DNA of 64,000 bases from Mesorhizobium sp. AR10. Its GTDB lineage: Bacteria > Pseudomonadota > Alphaproteobacteria > Rhizobiales > Rhizobiaceae. The position numbers and the translations under genes were made by a program. The notes beneath the pieces were generated by a model. It saw only the letters and a program-made list of their open reading frames with translations, ran no database searches and had not been told where the DNA came from. Positions 17,121-24,781 of the stretch are shown piece after piece; position 1 is the first letter of the stretch, and each line of letters starts with the position of its first letter. The DNA lies in assembly GCF_024746795.1 (NCBI RefSeq), contig NZ_CP080524.1, positions 4,566,001 to 4,630,000 of the forward strand, given 5' to 3'.

Positions 17121-18770
17121 TCAGGTTTGAAGCCATGCCTTGTCGAAATAGGTCTCGCCTGTCGGGTGCATCCGGCGGCCCTGTACCGCCGTCGCCGCGT
17201 GGCAAAACAGCTTGCGCCAGAACGGCTGGATGATGACGCCCGAATCCTGGAGTATCGTTTCGGCCTTGCCGATCAGCTCGCGCCTCGCCGTGGGATCGGC
17301 AACCGACAGAGCCTTCGTCACAAGCTCGTCGAACGCCTTGTCGGAGAAGGAACTCTCGTTCCATGCCTCGCCCGTCCGGTAGGCTATGGCCAACGTCTGC
17401 ACGCCGAGCGGGCGCATGGACCACACCGTCAGCGAGAATGGATATTTGGTCCAGTCGTTCCAGAACGTCGACCCCGGCAGCACCGTGCGCTTGATCTTGA
17501 AGCCCGCTTCCCGCAGTTGTGCTGCGATCGCGTCGCCGGTGTTCTTGTGCCACTCCTCGTCGAGCGAGATGAGCTCGTGTTCGAAATCGGCCTGGCCGGC
17601 CTCGGCCATGAGTGCCTTGGCCTGCGCCAGGTCGCGGGCGATCGGCGGCAGTTTGGCGTAGTCCGGCTGGATGGGACAGACGTGATGGTTCTCGGCGGCT
17701 GAGCCCAGCCCGGCATAGCCGAGAAGCAGCACGGCCGAGTTGTCGACAGCCAGCTGCAAGGCCCTGCGCACCCGCGCGTCGTCATAGGGCTTGGCTTGCA
17801 CCGAGGTGCGCGCCACGATCGTGCCTGCGGTCAGAATCTCGGATTTCTGCAAGCCCAGCCCGTCCATCACCGCGACCATGTCGCCCGTCGTCTCGTAGTT
17901 GGTGTGGACTTCTTCCGCCTCGAAAGCGCTGACCAGCGCCGTGGGGTCCGAGCCGTAGTCTATGAACTCGACGCCATCGAGATAGACGTCGCCGCCCCAC
18001 CAGGATCCGTGCTCGCGGCGCTTGAAGACGGCTCGCTGCCCGACCTCGTAGGACACCAGCTCAAAGGGACCGGTGCCTACGGGATTGGCGATGAGATTGG
18101 CGCCTGATTTGTCGTAGTCACGGTGGACGATCAAGGCGGGGTAATCCGAAAGGCTGGGGATGATCGAGATGTCGGAAGAAGCCAGTTGCAGGCGGATCGT
18201 ATGGTCGTCGACCTTCGTGACGACGCCGTCACGCAGCTTGCCGGTCTTGTCGTCGATCAGCGCCCCCATACGCCCGGCCATCGAATTGCCGGAAGCATTC
18301 TTCTCGCACCAGCGCGCGATGTTGAACATCACGTCATCGGCGCTGAAATCGTCGCCATTGTTCCATTTCACGCTCTTGCGCAGATGCAGCACATACTCGG
18401 TCGCGTCGGCATTGACGTCCCATCGCTCCAGCAGCATCGGTTCGAAGGTGAAATCGGCGGTGTATTTCACCAGTGTTTCCAGAAACTGCCGGCCGGCATT
18501 GCCCAGTTCAGCCTCGTCGAATGTGCGCGGATCCTTCATTCCCTTGACCGCTGTGGCGACCTTCAGGACGCCGCCCTTCACCGGCTCCGCGGTATGCGCC
18601 GGTGTCGGAGCCGACAGGCCTATCATCGCATAGGCTGCAGCCGTGGACAGGCCGAAGGCGCTGGCGATTGCCAGGAACTCGCGACGGTCAAGTCGCCCGG
18701 CTTGCTTCTCATCAGCGAAGGCCGTCACCTTCGTCCTGGTCTGGCAGTTCATCTCTTCGCATGTCGACAT
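17121..18770 (-). CDS. Peptide-type ABC substrate-binding protein, Tat-exported (M24 partner 1)
   Basis: An SBP family 5 protein (549 aa). The N-terminus carries a twin-arginine motif [14 protein letters not shown], a hydrophobic stretch and an [10 protein letters not shown] cleavage region. The core begins [21 protein letters not shown]. That opening, and many later blocks such as [16 protein letters not shown] and [19 protein letters not shown], match the SBP at 61699-63339, so these two are paralogues. The gene follows the M24 metallohydrolase with a 37-base gap on the same strand, presumably one transcript. No permease or ATPase genes follow; the next gene downstream is the convergent TetR. 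The ligand is unknown. Confidence 0.9.
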   Translation of the reverse strand: MSTCEEMNCQTRTKVTAFADEKQAGRLDRREFLAIASAFGLSTAAAYAMIGLSAPTPAHTAEPVKGGVLKVATAVKGMKDPRTFDEAELGNAGRQFLETLVKYTADFTFEPMLLERWDVNADATEYVLHLRKSVKWNNGDDFSADDVMFNIARWCEKNASGNSMAGRMGALIDDKTGKLRDGVVTKVDDHTIRLQLASSDISIIPSLSDYPALIVHRDYDKSGANLIANPVGTGPFELVSYEVGQRAVFKRREHGSWWGGDVYLDGVEFIDYGSDPTALVSAFEAEEVHTNYETTGDMVAVMDGLGLQKSEILTAGTIVARTSVQAKPYDDARVRRALQLAVDNSAVLLLGYAGLGSAAENHHVCPIQPDYAKLPPIARDLAQAKALMAEAGQADFEHELISLDEEWHKNTGDAIAAQLREAGFKIKRTVLPGSTFWNDWTKYPFSLTVWSMRPLGVQTLAIAYRTGEAWNESSFSDKAFDELVTKALSVADPTARRELIGKAETILQDSGVIIQPFWRKLFCHAATAVQGRRMHPTGETYFDKAWLQT

Positions 18771-18807
18771 CTGTTTCCTCCCTTAACCGCGGGCTATGGC
18801 CCGCCCC

Positions 18808-20040
18808 TTAGGCTGAGAGCCGGTCGCAGTATCCGTAGACCGACAGCCTCTCGACACCGGTTTCCGTAATCAGCACCTGCTCCTCGAGCTTGACACCCTC
18901 GCCTCCGTCCTCGTGGCCGATGAAACTCTCGACGCAGACCGTCATGCCGGGGACAAACACCTCGTTGTCGTCGTTACCGACATCGTCCCAGTCCGAGGCG
19001 TGCGCGATGATCGGGTATTCGCCGGTCATCCCGCAGCCATGCAACACGGAGAGGTACCGGTGCTTCTGGTAGGCGCCGGGGATCAGCCAGGCGCTCTCCG
19101 CGAACTCCCGGAAGGCGAGCCCCGGTCGCAGCAGGTTGACGTTCTTCTCGATCTGCTCCTGGGCAAGTCCGTAAAGCGTCCGTTGCGCTGCGGATGCCCT
19201 GCCGTCGCCGGTCAGAAAAGTGCGGGAGAAGTCGCTGTAATAGCCGTAGCAGCCGACCGCGTCGGTATCGAAAGCGACGAGGTCACCGTCCCGAATGATC
19301 TTGTCCGAGGTCTCCTGGAACCAGGGATTGGTGTGCGCGCCCGAGGTCAGAAGCCGCGTCTCGATATAGTCGCCGCCGCCAGCGATCAGTTTCCGATGCA
19401 GCACCGACCAGAGCTCGTTCTCGGTGACGCCCGGAACCAGCGCCGCCTCCATTTCGCGCACGGCAGCCTCAGTCAGTCGCAAGGAGGCGCGGATCATGTC
19501 GACCTCGCCCGCAACCTTGAGACCGCGGGCCTTTTCCACCGGGATCTGGGCGTCGATGATGTCGAAGCCTGCCGCGGCGAGCGCCAGCATCGCTCCAGTC
19601 GTCGTCGCTTCGACACCGATACGGCGGCCGTTGACGCCATGCCTGGCGACCAGTTCCTCGATGTCGGCGACGAATTCTCTGATGTGACCGACATGCTTGT
19701 GGCCGGAGTGCAGCGGCATGATCGGCCGCGCCGGCCGGATCTCGTCGACGGTCGGGCGGTTCTCGGCCAGATGCTCACAGGCGCGGTACTCGAACAGAAC
19801 CACCGGTCCGACCACCGGAATGAACACGTAGCGCGCCGGATTGCGCGCCGAATAGATCTGCATGTTGCGCACACCGGTGGCGTAGCGGATGTTCACGGGA
19901 TCGAAGAGCAGCACGGCCGAGAGATTGTGGGCAGCGGCCTGCTGGCGAACGCGGTCGAGCCGAAGCATCTCGACGCTGCGCACCGCGTCAAGCGACAGCG
20001 TGGCGAACTTCTCGGCGGCGTCGTGAACCAGGCTCGACAT
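18808..20040 (-). CDS. M24-family metallohydrolase, DddP/creatinase-like (copy 1)
   Basis: A pita-bread-fold enzyme. The N-terminal domain (FDPVNIRYATGVRNMQIYS) and catalytic domain (IETRLLTSGAHTNPWFQET) are recognisable. Metal ligands can be placed: two aspartates in FDTDAVGCYGYYSDFSRTF, histidine in LHGCGMTGEYP, glutamates in CVESFIGH and KLEEQVLITETG. The spacing around the histidine (HGxGMxGExP) is one residue shorter than in prolidase-type M24 enzymes, lacks their second histidine, and resembles the DMSP lyase DddP. At the position where, from memory, DddP has a catalytic aspartate, this protein has glycine. A different reaction is therefore likely. Length is 410 aa. It precedes a Tat-exported binding protein and is divergent from a LysR gene. 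Confidence 0.85.
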   Translation of the reverse strand: MSSLVHDAAEKFATLSLDAVRSVEMLRLDRVRQQAAAHNLSAVLLFDPVNIRYATGVRNMQIYSARNPARYVFIPVVGPVVLFEYRACEHLAENRPTVDEIRPARPIMPLHSGHKHVGHIREFVADIEELVARHGVNGRRIGVEATTTGAMLALAAAGFDIIDAQIPVEKARGLKVAGEVDMIRASLRLTEAAVREMEAALVPGVTENELWSVLHRKLIAGGGDYIETRLLTSGAHTNPWFQETSDKIIRDGDLVAFDTDAVGCYGYYSDFSRTFLTGDGRASAAQRTLYGLAQEQIEKNVNLLRPGLAFREFAESAWLIPGAYQKHRYLSVLHGCGMTGEYPIIAHASDWDDVGNDDNEVFVPGMTVCVESFIGHEDGGEGVKLEEQVLITETGVERLSVYGYCDRLSA

Positions 20041-20194
20041 GCAATAAGTCCCTCTGGCAGGGCTGCGCCCGCCTCGGTAAAATTCTGATCAGATGATTTG
20101 ACGTGACATCCGGGACGCCGTCCTGGATAAGTCGGGCTCAAACGCGAGGCGCTGCGCCGGGGAAAATTGCGCCTGGGGCCGAGCGAATTCCAAT

Positions 20195-20215
20195 TGATTA
20201 TTCCTCGGCAAATCA
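20195..20215 (+). promoter_or_regulatory. Candidate LysR box (T-N11-A)
   Basis: TGATT and AATCA arms are separated by exactly 11 bases, 15 bases before the LysR start at 20230 and between it and the divergent M24 gene. This is the classic LysR-type recognition geometry. Confidence 0.55.
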
Positions 20216-20229
20216 TTCTAAATTCTCAT

Positions 20230-21117
20230 ATGACTTACCTTGATCGCAGGCACTACCAGCTGCTGATTGCCGTACGCCGGCACGGCCAACTCAGTGCGGC
20301 CGCCACATCGCTTGGCCTGACGCAGCCGGCCGCCAGCCATCAGGTCCGGGAGGCCGAGCGCCGGCTCGGCATTCGCCTGTTCGACCGGGTGGGTAGGGGG
20401 ATCAGGCTGACGGAAGCAGCCGAGCGGCTGCTGGAAGCCGCTCTTTATGCCGAGGATACGCTGAAGACCGCGGAGGCTGACGCCATTCAGCTGCATCGCA
20501 CATCGCCTGTGTTGCGGATCGCTGTCGGCCACTACGATCATGTCCATTGGCTACCGGCAGCGGCGGCTGCATTGAGCAAGGAGCATGGCGCGCTCAAGCT
20601 CGAGCTTGTCAGGCTGGCAAACCACGATCTGCAATCCGCGATCAACGCCGGAAGCGCCGACCTGTTCCTGTCGCCGCGCAGCCCGGAACTCGAAAACCTG
20701 CCGTCGATACCGCTGTTCCAGGACAGGCTGGTGGGCGTAGTGCCGCTTTCCGGTCAGACCGACACGCCTCTGCAAGCCGAATTCTTTGGCAGACAAAGGT
20801 ATCTCGCCTTCTCATACCATCCGGCACACGGCTTCGAATACGAGCGGTTCTTCAGCCCCGCGGGCGTCTGGCCGAGAGAGATTGTTCGCATCGAGTCGAC
20901 GAGCGCGATCATCGAACTGGTTGCTGCAGGTTTCGGGGCAAGCATCCTGCCGGCCTGGTGTGTCACGCAAGACGCGGCGTTACGGCGTGTCGCGCTCGGC
21001 GAACTCGCCCCTGAGCCGATACACATCACATGGCATGTTTTCGGCAGGTCGAAACTTATGGAGGGCAATGCGAGCATTCTGAATACGCTTGCCTCAGCCA
21101 TCAGGTCAGAAGCTTAG
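20230..21117 (+). CDS. LysR-family regulator of the first M24/SBP pair
   Basis: The helix-turn-helix is HYQLLIAVRRHGQLSAAATS followed by LGLTQPAASHQVREAERRLG. The C-terminal effector domain has the usual mixed alpha/beta pattern (VLRIAVGHYDHVHWLPAA, VAAGFGASILPAWC). The residues LTQPAASHQVREAE and CVTQDAALRRVALGEL resemble the MetR-type branch, but this is not enough to name it. The start at 20230 was preferred over 20167, since the upstream residues lie in the operator. It is divergent from the M24-SBP unit and is its probable activator. Length is 295 aa. The inducer is unknown. Confidence 0.9.
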   Translation: MTYLDRRHYQLLIAVRRHGQLSAAATSLGLTQPAASHQVREAERRLGIRLFDRVGRGIRLTEAAERLLEAALYAEDTLKTAEADAIQLHRTSPVLRIAVGHYDHVHWLPAAAAALSKEHGALKLELVRLANHDLQSAINAGSADLFLSPRSPELENLPSIPLFQDRLVGVVPLSGQTDTPLQAEFFGRQRYLAFSYHPAHGFEYERFFSPAGVWPREIVRIESTSAIIELVAAGFGASILPAWCVTQDAALRRVALGELAPEPIHITWHVFGRSKLMEGNASILNTLASAIRSEA

Positions 21118-21217
21118 GGAAGAAGCCGATGGTATCGTTGGCGCCGCGCCGAGCTGACCGCCTCTTGGCCAAAACTAAAGGCAATGCCGACCGATGAAGC
21201 TACTAGTCTAGTGCAGG

Positions 21218-21297
21218 TCAGGCGAGAGAAATACCCTCTTTCAGTCTGTCCAGAAGCCTCTCCAGCATCTCGGCTTCGTCGGGGATTTCATAACCCA
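21218..21297 (-). pseudogene. Possible gene-end fragment
   Basis: A minus-strand frame reads LGYEIPDEAEMLERLLDRLK and ends in a stop. Amino acid composition looks like real protein, but there is a stop immediately upstream and no start. It may be the worn C-terminus of a lost gene; too short to name. Confidence 0.3.
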
Positions 21298-21366
21298 GGG
21301 GTTAATGAAACACCGTAAAATATCATTTTACCGAACCAAAGCCCTAGTGCACTGTGGCGAACGAGG

Positions 21367-21525
21367 ATCAACATCACCAAGGTCGGGCGCGCCGGCATTT
21401 CGGGCGACATCGCGCCTGTCGTGCTGTTCTTGTGTTCGGACGGAGCATGCTGGGTCAACGGCGCCAATGTGCCGGTTGACGGTGGCCTCGAGGCCTCGAT
21501 CAATGCCGAGATACTCGGCTTCTAA
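21367..21525 (+). pseudogene. Short-chain dehydrogenase, C-terminal remnant
   Basis: The frame reads RINITKVGRAGISGDIAPVV, LFLCSDGACWVNGANVPVDG and GLEASINAEILGF then a stop. WVNGANVPVDGGLEAS is the conserved end of an SDR (final strand and cofactor region). Roughly the first 200 residues are missing. The ending resembles 3-alpha-hydroxysteroid / coniferyl-alcohol-type SDRs, which would suit the aldehyde dehydrogenase 28 bases downstream, but the specific activity cannot be told from the end alone. Confidence 0.7.
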
Positions 21526-21553
21526 GGCTCTATCCAGAGCGGGGGAAAGAACA

Positions 21554-22999
21554 ATGGATATCGGACTTCTGATCGACGGCGACGAAAGGGCGGCGACAGG
21601 GAAGGCTTACTACGAACGCCTGGACCCGTTCACCGGCAGACTGGCGACGCGCGCCGCCGCGGCCAGTGTCGCGGACGCCAATGCCGCGGTCGACGCCGCA
21701 GCGGCCGCTTTTCCAGCGTGGTCGAACACGGGCCCCGGCGAGCGCCGCGCCCTGCTGTCCAAGGCGGCCGACGTGATGGCTTCCAAAGTTGGCGAATTCA
21801 CAACGCTGATGATTGAAGAGACAGGCGCTACCGGACCCTGGGCTGGTTTCAACGTCATGCTGGCGGCCAACATGCTGCGCGAGGCGGCGGCGATGACGAC
21901 GCAGATCTCCGGCGAGATCATCCCGTCCGACAAGCCGGCCACGCTCGCCATGGCGATCCGTCAGCCGGCCGGCGTGTGCCTCGGCATCGCACCATGGAAT
22001 GCGCCGGTCATTCTCGGCACCCGCGCCGTGGCGATGCCGATCGCCTGTGGCAACACGGTAGTGCTCAAGGCTTCCGAAATGTGTCCCGGCACGCACCGGC
22101 TGATCGGCCAGGTGCTGGTCGAGGCCGGCTTGCCCAAGGGTGTCATCAATGTCGTTACCAACGACCCGAAGGACGCTGCTGGCATCGTCGAAACGCTCGT
22201 CGCGCATCCAGCGGTCAAGCGCGTCAACTTCACCGGCTCGACCAAGGTCGGCAGGATCATCGCCGAACTCGCCGGCCGGCACCTGAAGCCGGCGCTGCTC
22301 GAACTCGGCGGCAAGGCGCCGTTGCTGGTGCTGGACGACGCCGACATCGACGCGGCGGTCAACGCCGCCACTTTCGGCGCCTTCATGCATCAGGGCCAGA
22401 TCTGCATGTCGACCGAACGACTGATCGTCGACGAGAAGGTCGCCGACGAGTTCGTAACGAAACTCGCGGCCCGCGCCTCGAAACTGCCGGCCGGCGACCC
22501 GCGCGGCCATGTCGTGCTGGGCTCGCTGATCAGCAGCCAGGCGGCCGAAAAGATGGAGGAATTCGTCGCCGACGCGCTCGCCAAGGGCGCGAAGCTGGTC
22601 GCCGGCGGCAAGCGCAGCGGAACCGTGGTGGAGGCAACGCTGCTCGATCACGTGACACCGGCAATGCGCGTGTATGCCGAAGAGTCCTTCGGACCGGTCA
22701 AGCCGGTGATCCGGGTAAAGGGTGAGGACGAGGCCGTGCGTGTCGCCAACGACACCGAATACGGCCTGTCCTCGGCCGTCTTCAGCCGCAACATCCAGCG
22801 CGCGCTGGCGGTCGCCACCCGCATCGAATCCGGCATATGCCACATCAACGGCCCGACCGTCGGCGACGAGGCACAGATGCCGTTCGGCGGCGTCAAGGGC
22901 TCGGGCTATGGCCGTTTCGGCGGCAAGGCCTCGATCGCCGAGTTCACCGATTTGCGCTGGGTGACGATTGAGGACCCGAACCAGCATTATCCGTTCTGA
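21554..22999 (+). CDS. Aldehyde dehydrogenase, vanillin/salicylaldehyde dehydrogenase type
   Basis: An NAD(P)-dependent aldehyde dehydrogenase of 481 aa. It has GIAPWNAPVILGTRAVAMPI, the cofactor block NFTGSTKVGRIIAELAGRH, catalytic glutamate in LELGGKAPLLVLDDAD, and the catalytic cysteine in FMHQGQICMSTERLIV. The C-terminal block HINGPTVGDEAQMPFGGVKG with SGYGRFGGKASIAEFT is typical of the aromatic-aldehyde branch (vanillin and salicylaldehyde dehydrogenases). The ATG at 21554 follows GGGGAAAG; the open frame extends upstream through the SDR remnant without homology. It would convert an aromatic aldehyde to the acid. Flanking gene fragments suggest a reduced aromatic catabolic cluster. Confidence 0.88.
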   Translation: MDIGLLIDGDERAATGKAYYERLDPFTGRLATRAAAASVADANAAVDAAAAAFPAWSNTGPGERRALLSKAADVMASKVGEFTTLMIEETGATGPWAGFNVMLAANMLREAAAMTTQISGEIIPSDKPATLAMAIRQPAGVCLGIAPWNAPVILGTRAVAMPIACGNTVVLKASEMCPGTHRLIGQVLVEAGLPKGVINVVTNDPKDAAGIVETLVAHPAVKRVNFTGSTKVGRIIAELAGRHLKPALLELGGKAPLLVLDDADIDAAVNAATFGAFMHQGQICMSTERLIVDEKVADEFVTKLAARASKLPAGDPRGHVVLGSLISSQAAEKMEEFVADALAKGAKLVAGGKRSGTVVEATLLDHVTPAMRVYAEESFGPVKPVIRVKGEDEAVRVANDTEYGLSSAVFSRNIQRALAVATRIESGICHINGPTVGDEAQMPFGGVKGSGYGRFGGKASIAEFTDLRWVTIEDPNQHYPF

Positions 23000-23010
23000 T
23001 CAAATCGACA

Positions 23011-23091
23011 TGGTCGCACCCCGAGCTGATCGCCAGGCTCAAGGGTCAGGCGGACCGGGAAGCCGATCGCTTCGCCGATGGAATATTTTGA
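23011..23091 (+). pseudogene. Possible gene-end fragment downstream of the aldehyde dehydrogenase
   Basis: A frame reads WSHPELIARLKGQADREADR and FADGIF before a stop, with protein-like composition, but runs back only into the end of the dehydrogenase gene. It could be the tail of a deleted catabolic gene. No family is assigned. Confidence 0.35.
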
Positions 23092-23241
23092 TTTTGGACA
23101 TGTCCAAATGCTTCACGTGGCACCGGTCACTGGCGTTTCGTCCATTGAGCTGACCTGTCGACCCTTGCGCAAAATGGCGCAGGACTCGGCCGGCCACCCT
23201 TTCCCCCTATTTCGGGATTCGCCGAAAATGTGGACTTCGTA

Positions 23242-23329
23242 GTTTTCGCCTGGATGGGCGAAAACCGAAGGGCGGCCGCCCGGCCAAGGAATACGGCCCC
23301 CCGATTTCCCGCTCCCCAGTTTTGGGGAG
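23242..23329. repeat. Two strong hairpins in a gene-free stretch (23092-23585)
   Basis: GTTTTCGCC and GGCGAAAAC (9-base arms, 23242-23265) and CTCCCCA and TGGGGAG (23312-23329, four-base loop) form stable hairpins. Neither is followed by a T-run. The surrounding 500 bases hold no credible gene; base composition becomes AT-rich from about 23430 on. Confidence 0.55.
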
Positions 23330-23440
23330 TGGGCTCGCGCAGGCTTGCTCGTCACTGGCAACGTTGACAGTGATCGCCCGACGCTCGCCGATGCCGGCAT
23401 GGCCGCGTTCGAACCGAAATGGTTCCTATTTCGCGCTACA

Positions 23441-23500
23441 GTAACCAATCTGGTTACGTAGAAGTATTATGTAACCACTTTGGCGACAAAATAACCATTT
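23441..23500 (+). promoter_or_regulatory. Repeated TAACCA sites before the small-gene operon
   Basis: A perfect palindrome GTAACCAATCTGGTTAC (23441-23457) is followed by GTAACCACTT (23471) and ATAACCATTT (23491), giving one inverted and two further direct half-sites within 60 AT-rich bases. They lie about 90 bases before the ATG at 23586. The layout suggests a cooperative repressor or initiator site; the cognate protein is not obvious in this window. Confidence 0.55.
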
Positions 23501-23585
23501 TGGGTCAATTACATTAGGTGAAAAATCTAGTTATACTCTATTTGTTGGATCAAATAATCAAATCTAGCAATGGAGAATAGAAGTC

Positions 23586-23750
23586 ATGAAGATACACATC
23601 CCCCTTTCGAAAGTCGCACGTGACCCAGCAGTCGCTTCGTTCCTGGAGCGAGGTGAACGGGACGTTGGGCCTGAACCGGTAGTCGCATGGCTGCCGAGGG
23701 CTCCAGTGCTCACAGACGGCGAAGCCGTCAAAGTGCTGGAGGTGGCGTGA
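23586..23750 (+). CDS. Small hypothetical protein (54 aa)
   Basis: The frame starts at ATG 23586 after GGAG and encodes MKIHIPLSKVARDPAVASFL, then a proline/valine-rich C-terminus ending VKVLEVA. Its stop overlaps the ATG of the next small gene by one base, which is good evidence that it is translated. No family is recognised. It begins a cluster of three short genes behind the TAACCA sites; their size and packing recall phage or plasmid accessory genes. Confidence 0.6.
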   Translation: MKIHIPLSKVARDPAVASFLERGERDVGPEPVVAWLPRAPVLTDGEAVKVLEVA

Positions 23751-23998
23751 TGGATGCGAACCAGGAAGCGATCTGGACTGCCATGGCCGAACTCGGGCAT
23801 CTGGAAAATAGCACAAGCCGGGACGAGGCGATCCGGATCGCCATCGCCCAGATGTGCGCCGGCGCGCTGTTCCTCGAGGCGCACGCCGGCAAGCAGAGAG
23901 CCGACCAGGTCGTCAGGGAGCTTTACACGGCCCAGCTCGGAGATAGGCTCGTGCACGTACGTTGCGATCCGTCACCGGGTTTTTCTGAAACCCCGTGA
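23750..23998 (+). CDS. Small hypothetical protein (82 aa)
   Basis: Begins MDANQEAIWTAMAELGHLEN with its ATG overlapping the stop of the preceding gene. Mostly helical and acidic in the first 60 residues (TSRDEAIRIAIAQMCAGALF, QRADQVVRELYTAQLGD), then a short irregular tail. No family is recognised. The helical repeats could form a small dimer. It belongs to the same transcript as the 54-aa gene. Confidence 0.6.
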   Translation: MDANQEAIWTAMAELGHLENSTSRDEAIRIAIAQMCAGALFLEAHAGKQRADQVVRELYTAQLGDRLVHVRCDPSPGFSETP

Positions 23999-24113
23999 GC
24001 CCATCTCTCCAGAGGGAGCAGGTGCTCGGTCGCCACGGCGGCCGGGCACATCGCCGGTTAAGTCATTGAGTTTTATCGGTCGAAATTTCAGATGCGCGCG
24101 AGGCGCGGTGCCC

Positions 24114-24542
24114 ATGCAGATCGTCACCAGCTCATTCTTCACCAGGCTCCCGCCGCAGTTCGCGCGGATCGGTATCGCACGCCGAGCGCCGAAGGCTGAT
24201 TACGACCTGCCGGCGGTCCGTGAACTGTCGCCTGGTCCATGGTTTCGGACCGCCACCGTCGACGAATACGCGGACCTTTACGTCACGCAGCTCGCCGCCC
24301 TCGATCCGCGCGCCATCGTGCGGAAGATCGAGGATCTGGCGGGCGGCCGGACGGCGGCGCTGCTGTGCTGGGAGCGGCCTCGCGACGGCGTGTTCTGCCA
24401 TCGTGGCTTCGTGGCCTGGTGGCTCAAGGAAGAATTGAGCCTCGACGTCTACGAGGTCGGCCTCGAGCACGAGGGCCCAGGGCCGTTCCATCCCAAGCTG
24501 CCCGACGGTTACCGCCTCACCCTCGAGCCCACTCTGCTTTGA
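24114..24542 (+). CDS. DUF488-like protein (142 aa)
   Basis: Begins MQIVTSSFFTRLPPQFARIG at ATG 24114. The core ALLCWERPRDGVFCHRGFVAWWL matches the pattern of DUF488 proteins, where a cysteine-aromatic-glutamate block is followed by CHR before the last helix. Family members are common on phages, plasmids and defence-associated loci, mostly without proven function. The C-terminus ends EPTLL, and the last 20 bases of the gene are repeated 107 bases further on. An overlapping longer frame from 23754 is out-of-frame reading of the preceding gene. Confidence 0.65.
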   Translation: MQIVTSSFFTRLPPQFARIGIARRAPKADYDLPAVRELSPGPWFRTATVDEYADLYVTQLAALDPRAIVRKIEDLAGGRTAALLCWERPRDGVFCHRGFVAWWLKEELSLDVYEVGLEHEGPGPFHPKLPDGYRLTLEPTLL

Positions 24543-24653
24543 AAGCTGCCGGCCTCTCTGGGAATTTTCCCCGATTTCGGGGAAAACGCGTTTTTTTCCG
24601 AAACCGGAAACAACCCTCACGGTGGCCGCGCAGGCCCACTCTGCTTTGAAAGC
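24527..24653 (+). repeat. Exact 20-base direct repeat at the DUF488 gene end
   Basis: GCCCACTCTGCTTTGAAAGC occurs at 24527-24546, spanning the stop codon of the DUF488-like gene, and again at 24634-24653 in non-coding DNA. Between the copies lies a terminator-like hairpin. A duplicated gene end is what integration or a slipped duplication leaves behind. Confidence 0.7.
24565..24597 (+). terminator. Intrinsic terminator of the small-gene operon
   Basis: TTTTCCCCGA and TCGGGGAAAA form a 10-base stem with a two-base loop (24565-24586), followed by CGCG and seven Ts (24591-24597). It lies 23 bases after the DUF488 stop. Confidence 0.75.
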
Positions 24654-24781
24654 CGTTCCCGACGAGAATCGGTTATTTTGGGTGCTTTTCCATCGAAAAT
24701 GCTGATTATCCGCTGACACACGTGGAACGCCATTGATCAGATCGGCGTAACCACCTCAATTAAAACGACAATTTCTTGAGA

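Noticed and set aside
18808..20040. DMSP lyase DddP
   Set aside because: Overall similarity and metal ligands fit, but the position of the DddP catalytic aspartate is glycine in both copies, so I do not assign DMSP lyase activity.
18913..20088. 391-aa plus-strand frame opposite the M24 gene
   Set aside because: Antisense shadow; composition typical of reverse-strand reading of GC-rich codons.
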